Source of the DNA: NORP240 sp046047495
GTDB lineage: Bacteria; Pseudomonadota; Gammaproteobacteria; Pseudomonadales; Pseudohongiellaceae
DNA length: 64,000 nt
Direction of reading: 5' to 3'
Assembly: GCA_046047495.1 (NCBI GenBank)
Contig: JBJOHV010000056.1
Coordinates: 7,105 to 71,104, forward strand
This document shows, piece by piece, positions 59,913-64,000 of the stretch. The position numbers and the translations under genes are program-made. The notes below the pieces were generated by a model. It saw nothing but the letters and a program-made list of their open reading frames with translations. It had not been told where the DNA came from and ran no database searches. Every line of letters begins with the position of its first letter. Position 1 is the stretch's first letter.

Positions 59913-60941
59913 TCAATCCGCAAACGCCTGGGTGTGGCGGGCCAGTTCTTCCAGTTTCGCCAGCGCCTGTCCGGAGGCGATGACAGACTGCGCCAGGGCC
60001 ACGCCGGCACTCAGATCAGGCGCCACGTCGGCGGCATAGATGGCAGCACCGGCGTTGAGAGCCACGATGTCGGCAGCGGCGGTGTGCTGGTTCGCCAGGG
60101 CCTGCCGCAGCAGTGCCAGACTCTGCTCCACGCTGTCGATCTGCAGCGAGGCAAAATCCGCCCGCCGCTGTATGCCGAAATCCTCCGGCTTGATGCGGTA
60201 ACGACTGATGTTGCCATCCCGCAATTCACCCACCTGGGTCTCGGCCGCAATACTGATCTCGTCCAGCCCGTCATCGGAACTCACCACCAGCACGTGGTGG
60301 CTGCCCAGCCCCTTGAACACTTCAAGCAAAGGTCCGATCCAACCGGGTTCGAACACCCCCATCACCTGGGAGGGGGCTCCCGCTGGATTGGTCAGGGGGC
60401 CTAACAAGTTGAACAGGGTGCGGACACCGATTTCCCGGCGGGCATTGATCACATGGCGCATGGCGCTGTGATGGCTGGGGGCGAACATGAATCCCACCCC
60501 GACGCTGTCGATGGTGTCCGCCACCTGCTCGGGGGTCAGGGTCAGGCGCACACCCGCGGCCTCCAGCACGTCGGCGCTGCCGCTTTTGCTGCTGGCGCCG
60601 CGGTTGCCGTGCTTGGCCACCTTGGCTCCGGCACAGGCAGCCACCAGGGCCGCCGCTGTCGACACATTGAATTTGTTGCTGCCGCTGCCTCCGGTGCCGC
60701 AGGTATCCACCAAATGGGGGTCAGGAGCCACTTTCACCGGTGTGACCAGCTCGCGCATTACCCGCGCGCCGCCGAGCAACTCATCGGCCGCCACACCCTT
60801 CATCTGCAGGCCCACCAGAAACCCCGCATTCTGGGCATCGGTGGTATTGCCGGACATGATATCCCGCATCACCGCGATCATTTCCTCCTGGGTGAGATTC
60901 TGGCGCTGGGTGACCTTGCGGATGGCGGTCTTGATGTCCAT
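59913..60941 (-). CDS. trpD: Anthranilate phosphoribosyltransferase
   Basis: A 342-residue enzyme transferring phosphoribosyl to anthranilate. Family motifs are D-T-C-G-T-G-G-S-G near 78-86, K-H-G-N-R near 107-111 and V-S-S-D-D-G-L-D-E near 219-227. No glutamine amidotransferase is fused; trpG is separate. Gap to trpG is 30 bp. Confidence 0.95.
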   Translation of the reverse strand: MDIKTAIRKVTQRQNLTQEEMIAVMRDIMSGNTTDAQNAGFLVGLQMKGVAADELLGGARVMRELVTPVKVAPDPHLVDTCGTGGSGSNKFNVSTAAALVAACAGAKVAKHGNRGASSKSGSADVLEAAGVRLTLTPEQVADTIDSVGVGFMFAPSHHSAMRHVINARREIGVRTLFNLLGPLTNPAGAPSQVMGVFEPGWIGPLLEVFKGLGSHHVLVVSSDDGLDEISIAAETQVGELRDGNISRYRIKPEDFGIQRRADFASLQIDSVEQSLALLRQALANQHTAAADIVALNAGAAIYAADVAPDLSAGVALAQSVIASGQALAKLEELARHTQAFAD

Positions 60942-60971
60942 GGCTAGCCCTTTTTTGTTCGGTCGCTGGAT

Positions 60972-61559
60972 TCAGCGAATCTTCATGTGCAGAAAATTTT
61001 TCAGCAGTGCGTGCCCATGCTCGCTGAGGATGGACTCCGGATGGAACTGCACACCCTCGATGCACAGCTCGCGATGGCGCACCCCCATGATCTCGTCCAC
61101 CTCGCCGTCATCGTCCACGGTCCAGGCCGTCATTGCCAGGCACTCCGGCAGACTGGATCGCTCGATGACCAGGGAATGGTAGCGGGTGGCAGTGAAGGGG
61201 GTCGGGAGGCCCGCAAAAACGCCCTTGCCATCATGGTGGATTGCCGACAGTTTGCCGTGCATCACCTTGCGGGCACGCACGATGTGCCCGCCGAAGGCCT
61301 GGCCGATGGCCTGATGGCCGAGGCACACCCCCAGGATGGGCAGTCGGCCGCCGAAGTGCCGGATCACCTCGATGGAGACGCCGGCCTCGTTGGGCGTGCA
61401 GGGCCCGGGTGAAATGACGATGCGCTCGGGGACGAGCCGCTCGATGTCCGCCACGGACAGGGCATCGTTGCGCACCACCTGCACATCGGCACCCAGTTCA
61501 CCCAGATACTGCACGATGTTGTAGGTGAAGGAGTCGTAATTGTCGATCATCAACAGCAT
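60972..61559 (-). CDS. trpG: Anthranilate synthase glutamine amidotransferase subunit
   Basis: A 195-residue class I glutamine amidotransferase supplying ammonia to TrpE. The catalytic Cys is in G-V-C-L-G-H-Q-A near 77-84 and the His-Glu pair in F-H-P-E-S near 170-174. M-L-L-M-I-D-N-Y-D-S-F-T-Y is the common start, and the ATG at 61559 follows the trpE stop by four bases. It may serve PabB too. Confidence 0.94.
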   Translation of the reverse strand: MLLMIDNYDSFTYNIVQYLGELGADVQVVRNDALSVADIERLVPERIVISPGPCTPNEAGVSIEVIRHFGGRLPILGVCLGHQAIGQAFGGHIVRARKVMHGKLSAIHHDGKGVFAGLPTPFTATRYHSLVIERSSLPECLAMTAWTVDDDGEVDEIMGVRHRELCIEGVQFHPESILSEHGHALLKNFLHMKIR

Positions 61560-61563
61560 GACG

Positions 61564-63042
61564 TCAGTCCAGTTGCAGGCCGCGGCCTGCCAGTTGCACA
61601 GCCTTGACGATGGCGCGGGCCTTGTTCTGGGTCTCTTCCCATTCCGACGTGGGATCGGAATCCGCCACCACCCCGGCCCCCGCCTGCACATACAGGACCT
61701 GGTCCCGAATCACCGCCGTGCGGATGGCGATGGCCATGTCCATGTTGTCGTTCCAGCCCAGGTAACCCATGGCGCCGCCGTAGATGCCGCGCTTGACCGG
61801 TTCCAGCTCATCGATGATCTCCATGGCCCGAACCTTGGGTGCGCCAGAGAGAGTGCCCACCGGCAGGGTCGCCTTCAGCACGTCAAGGGCTGTCTTGTCC
61901 GCCGCCATCTCGCTCTCCACGATGGAGGCGATGTGCATGACATGGGAGTAGCGTTCGACAAACATCTTGCGCGGAACCGTCACCGACCCGGTGCGGGACA
62001 CCCGACCCGAATCGTTGCGGCTCAGATCGATGAGCATGAGGTGCTCGGCAATCTCCTTGGCATCCGCCAGCAGTTCCTGTTCGAGGGCCAGATCCTCCTG
62101 CTCGGTGCTGCCACGGCGGCGGGTACCCGCCAGCGGCCGCACCGTGATGCAGCCGTCTTCGACCCGCGCCAGAATCTCCGGTGACGCACTCACCACGTGG
62201 TGATCCTTCAGGTCGAAATACACCATATAGGGCGAGGGGTTCAGATGGCGCAGGGCCCGATACACATTGAGGGGCTCACCGTGAAACGGCACGGACATGC
62301 GCTGGGAGATCACCACCTGCATCACATCACCCGCCACGATGTAGTCCTTGATGCGCTCCACCGCCGCTTCGAAATCCGCCTGACTGAAATGCTGCGTAAA
62401 CGCTGCCGCCAACGATTCCGGATCCGGCACACCGGGGGGCAGTTCGACGGGCCTGGCCAGCGCAGCCTGTAACTGGTCAAGACGCGCCTGGGCCCGGGCA
62501 AAGCCGTCGGTGATGGTGGGATCGGCATTGACGATGAAGGAGATGGTGCCCTTGAGGTTGTCGAACACCACCACTTCCTCGGATACCATGAGCAGGATGT
62601 CCGGACTGCCGATCGTATCGGCGGCTCGGGCAGTGCCGATGACCGGCTCCACATAGCGCACCGCGTCATAGCAGAAATAGCCCACCAGGCCACCGCAGAA
62701 ACGGGATCCCCCATCGAGTGGGGCGACCCGGTAGCGCGCCTTGAACTGTTCGATGAACTGGAACGGATCGTCCGCAACCAGTTCCTCCACCACCTCCGCG
62801 TCCCGCTCCACGGTGATGCGGGAGCCCACCACCCGGATCACCGTGCTGCTGGGCAGGCCGATGATGGAGTAGCGTCCCCATTTCTCGCCACCCTGTACCG
62901 ATTCGAACAGATAGCTGAACGGGCCCTTGCCCAGCTTGAGGTAGATACTCAGCGGTGTGTCGGTATCCGCCAGCACTTCCCGGCGCACCGGTATGCGGTT
63001 GAATCCCTGGGCGGCCAGTTGGTTGAATTGCTGCGGGTTCAT
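61564..63042 (-). CDS. trpE: Anthranilate synthase component I
   Basis: A 492-residue chorismate-using enzyme. S-Y-L-F-E-S near 44-49 is the position of the tryptophan feedback-binding motif. The catalytic region has R-P-L-A-G-T-R-R-R-G near 318-327, L-I-D-L-S-R-N-D-S-G-R-V near 354-365 and G-A-P-K-V-R-A-M-E-I near 415-424. No leader peptide or attenuator was seen upstream; rpe lies 28 bp before it in the same direction. In Pseudomonas gph sits between rpe and trpE; here it is missing. Confidence 0.95.
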   Translation of the reverse strand: MNPQQFNQLAAQGFNRIPVRREVLADTDTPLSIYLKLGKGPFSYLFESVQGGEKWGRYSIIGLPSSTVIRVVGSRITVERDAEVVEELVADDPFQFIEQFKARYRVAPLDGGSRFCGGLVGYFCYDAVRYVEPVIGTARAADTIGSPDILLMVSEEVVVFDNLKGTISFIVNADPTITDGFARAQARLDQLQAALARPVELPPGVPDPESLAAAFTQHFSQADFEAAVERIKDYIVAGDVMQVVISQRMSVPFHGEPLNVYRALRHLNPSPYMVYFDLKDHHVVSASPEILARVEDGCITVRPLAGTRRRGSTEQEDLALEQELLADAKEIAEHLMLIDLSRNDSGRVSRTGSVTVPRKMFVERYSHVMHIASIVESEMAADKTALDVLKATLPVGTLSGAPKVRAMEIIDELEPVKRGIYGGAMGYLGWNDNMDMAIAIRTAVIRDQVLYVQAGAGVVADSDPTSEWEETQNKARAIVKAVQLAGRGLQLD

Positions 63043-63070
63043 GGCGATGCCGTTGCAGGGTCCGGCGCTG

Positions 63071-63751
63071 CTAGTGGTTGACCTGGGTCTGACCCAGCTC
63101 CGCCCGCATGGCCGAGATCGTCTTGCGATAGTCCTTGCTGCCGAAAATGGCTGAGCCGGCCACGAACATGTCGGCGCCCGCCTCGGCGATCTTGCGGATA
63201 TTGTCCACCCCCACACCCCCATCCACCTGCAACCTGATGGAGTGACCGCTGGCATCGATCATCTTGCGCACCTGGGCCAGTTTTTTCAGGGTGGCGGGAA
63301 TGAATTTCTGGCCGCCGAATCCCGGGTTGACCGACATCAGCAGGATCACATCGATCTTGTCCAGCAGGTACTGCAGGCAGTCGATGCTGCTGCCGGGATT
63401 GAACACCAGGCCGGACTTGCAGCCCTGGTCCCGGATCAGCTGCAGGGAGCGGTCCACGTGGTAGCTCGCCTCCGGATGAAAGCTGATATAGCTGGCGCCG
63501 GCCTTGGCGAAGTCCAGGATCATCTGGTCCACGGGGGTCACCATCAGGTGCACGTCGATGGGTGCGGTGATCTTGTGATCCCGCAGGGCCTTGCACACGA
63601 GGGGCCCGATGGTGAGATTGGGCACGTAGTGGTTGTCCATCACATCGAAGTGCACCACATCGGCCCCCGCCGCCAGCACGGCGTTGACCTCCTCGCCCAG
63701 GCGGGCGAAGTCGGCGGACAGTATGGACGGGCAAATCAGGTAGTCGCGCAT
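63071..63751 (-). CDS. rpe: Ribulose-phosphate 3-epimerase
   Basis: A 226-residue TIM-barrel of the pentose phosphate pathway. Signatures are C-P-S-I-L-S-A-D-F-A near residues 7-16, H-F-D-V-M-D-N-H-Y-V-P near 34-44, H-L-M-V near 68, N-P-G-F-G-G-Q near 144 and V-D-G-G-V near 178. The metal His and Asp are in these motifs. The ATG at 63751 gives M-R-D-Y-L-I. It heads the trpEGDC-dgkA run. Confidence 0.94.
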   Translation of the reverse strand: MRDYLICPSILSADFARLGEEVNAVLAAGADVVHFDVMDNHYVPNLTIGPLVCKALRDHKITAPIDVHLMVTPVDQMILDFAKAGASYISFHPEASYHVDRSLQLIRDQGCKSGLVFNPGSSIDCLQYLLDKIDVILLMSVNPGFGGQKFIPATLKKLAQVRKMIDASGHSIRLQVDGGVGVDNIRKIAEAGADMFVAGSAIFGSKDYRKTISAMRAELGQTQVNH

Positions 63752-63782
63752 CACGGGTTCGGTTGACCTTGCAAAGGCCGCT

Positions 63783-63811
63783 ATTCTACAGGCTTTGGGC
63801 GGGCTTGTATC
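63783..63811 (-). promoter_or_regulatory. Possible promoter of the rpe-trp operon
   Basis: On the minus strand TAGAAT (63788-63783) is a good -10 box, with GATACA (63811-63806) 17 bp upstream as a weak -35. It is 32 bp before the rpe ATG. Confidence 0.4.
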
Positions 63812-63852
63812 GCCCTGGGGATGGCGTAATCCGCAGCTACACCCTGTGCCGC

Positions 63853-64000
63853 CCGCTGAGCCATCACCTCCCTGACTCGGCACTGAATTTCAAAGCACAT
63901 CACTCAGAGCAGGTCGCTGTCGGCAATTGCCCTGGCGACACGCCGTGAATACATCCCTGTAGGCTCGGACGCGCCATCCATGGCGCGTACGGTCGCCCGG
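63853..64000 (+). repeat. Dispersed structured repeat, copy B (reaches the window edge)
   Basis: Similar to 50653-50799 in the same orientation, and continues beyond the window. The 10 bases before it (CTGTGCCGCC) also match the bases before the first tandem unit at 51032. The terminal 70 bases have the same outer stem and two hairpins: TACA-TCCC-TGTA (63950-63961) and ACGCGCCA-TCCA-TGGCGCGT (63969-63988). The short frame running across it is not a credible gene. Confidence 0.82.

Noticed and set aside
63763..63948. Short frame at the right end
   Set aside because: It crosses the rpe promoter and repeat copy B and has no ribosome site.

Overview
The window looks like a GC-rich gammaproteobacterial chromosome. 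The evidence is a fabA-fabB pair, a Vfr/CRP regulator, Coq7, a Fis gene coupled to dusB, and gene orders close to those known in Pseudomonas: (dsbD)-aroQ-accB-accC-prmA-DUF3426-dusB-fis-purH-purD, and rpe-trpE-trpG-trpD-trpC with vfr, an OsmC-family gene and coq7 nearby. Genus cannot be decided from the sequence alone. A marine or hydrocarbon-associated relative of Pseudomonadales or the former Cellvibrionales is only a guess.

Layout. 1-5.6 kb: start of a peroxiredoxin gene (minus), the sirtuin cobB (plus), then a minus-strand run of thioesterase, DUF255 thioredoxin-domain protein and the ABC-F ATPase uup. 5.6-8.8 kb: a 29-bp perfect inverted repeat, two secreted proteins of unknown function and a membrane-anchored CadC-like regulator. 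8.9-16 kb: a tightly coupled minus-strand operon of haloalkane dehalogenase, P-type ATPase, MFS transporter and a divergent pyruvate kinase. 16.1-20.7 kb: metallo-beta-lactamase-fold protein, zinc-ribbon protein, SDR, periplasmic VOC protein and a soluble sugar dehydrogenase, closed by a bidirectional terminator. 20.7-22 kb: purC directly behind a tRNA-Thr gene.

22-32.8 kb holds two converging operons. The plus operon is pgi, a RimB-RimK fusion, a GNAT, a GT2 glycosyltransferase, a sugar epimerase and a methyltransferase. The minus operon is rfbF, rfbG, a TcaB9-like sugar C-methyltransferase, an RmlC-like epimerase and a CmcI-like protein. Together they suggest synthesis and transfer of a CDP-linked, C-methylated deoxy sugar onto a surface glycan. 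32.8-40.2 kb: two secreted amidohydrolases and an M20 peptidase in one operon, a DUF411 protein, and a second, stand-alone RimK. 40.2-44.8 kb: GFA protein, GNAT, phosphomannomutase, GalU and ManC, which supply GDP-mannose and UDP-glucose.

45-64 kb is core metabolism: fabA-fabB followed by an orphan DsbD alpha domain, aroQ, accBC, prmA, a 540-bp repeat-rich gap, the DUF3426-dusB-fis-purH-purD-coq7 block, an OsmC-family gene, vfr, and a minus-strand rpe-trpEGDC-dgkA operon. The prmA gap and the right end of the window carry two copies of a repeat (about 147 bp) whose stem-loops differ by compensatory base changes.
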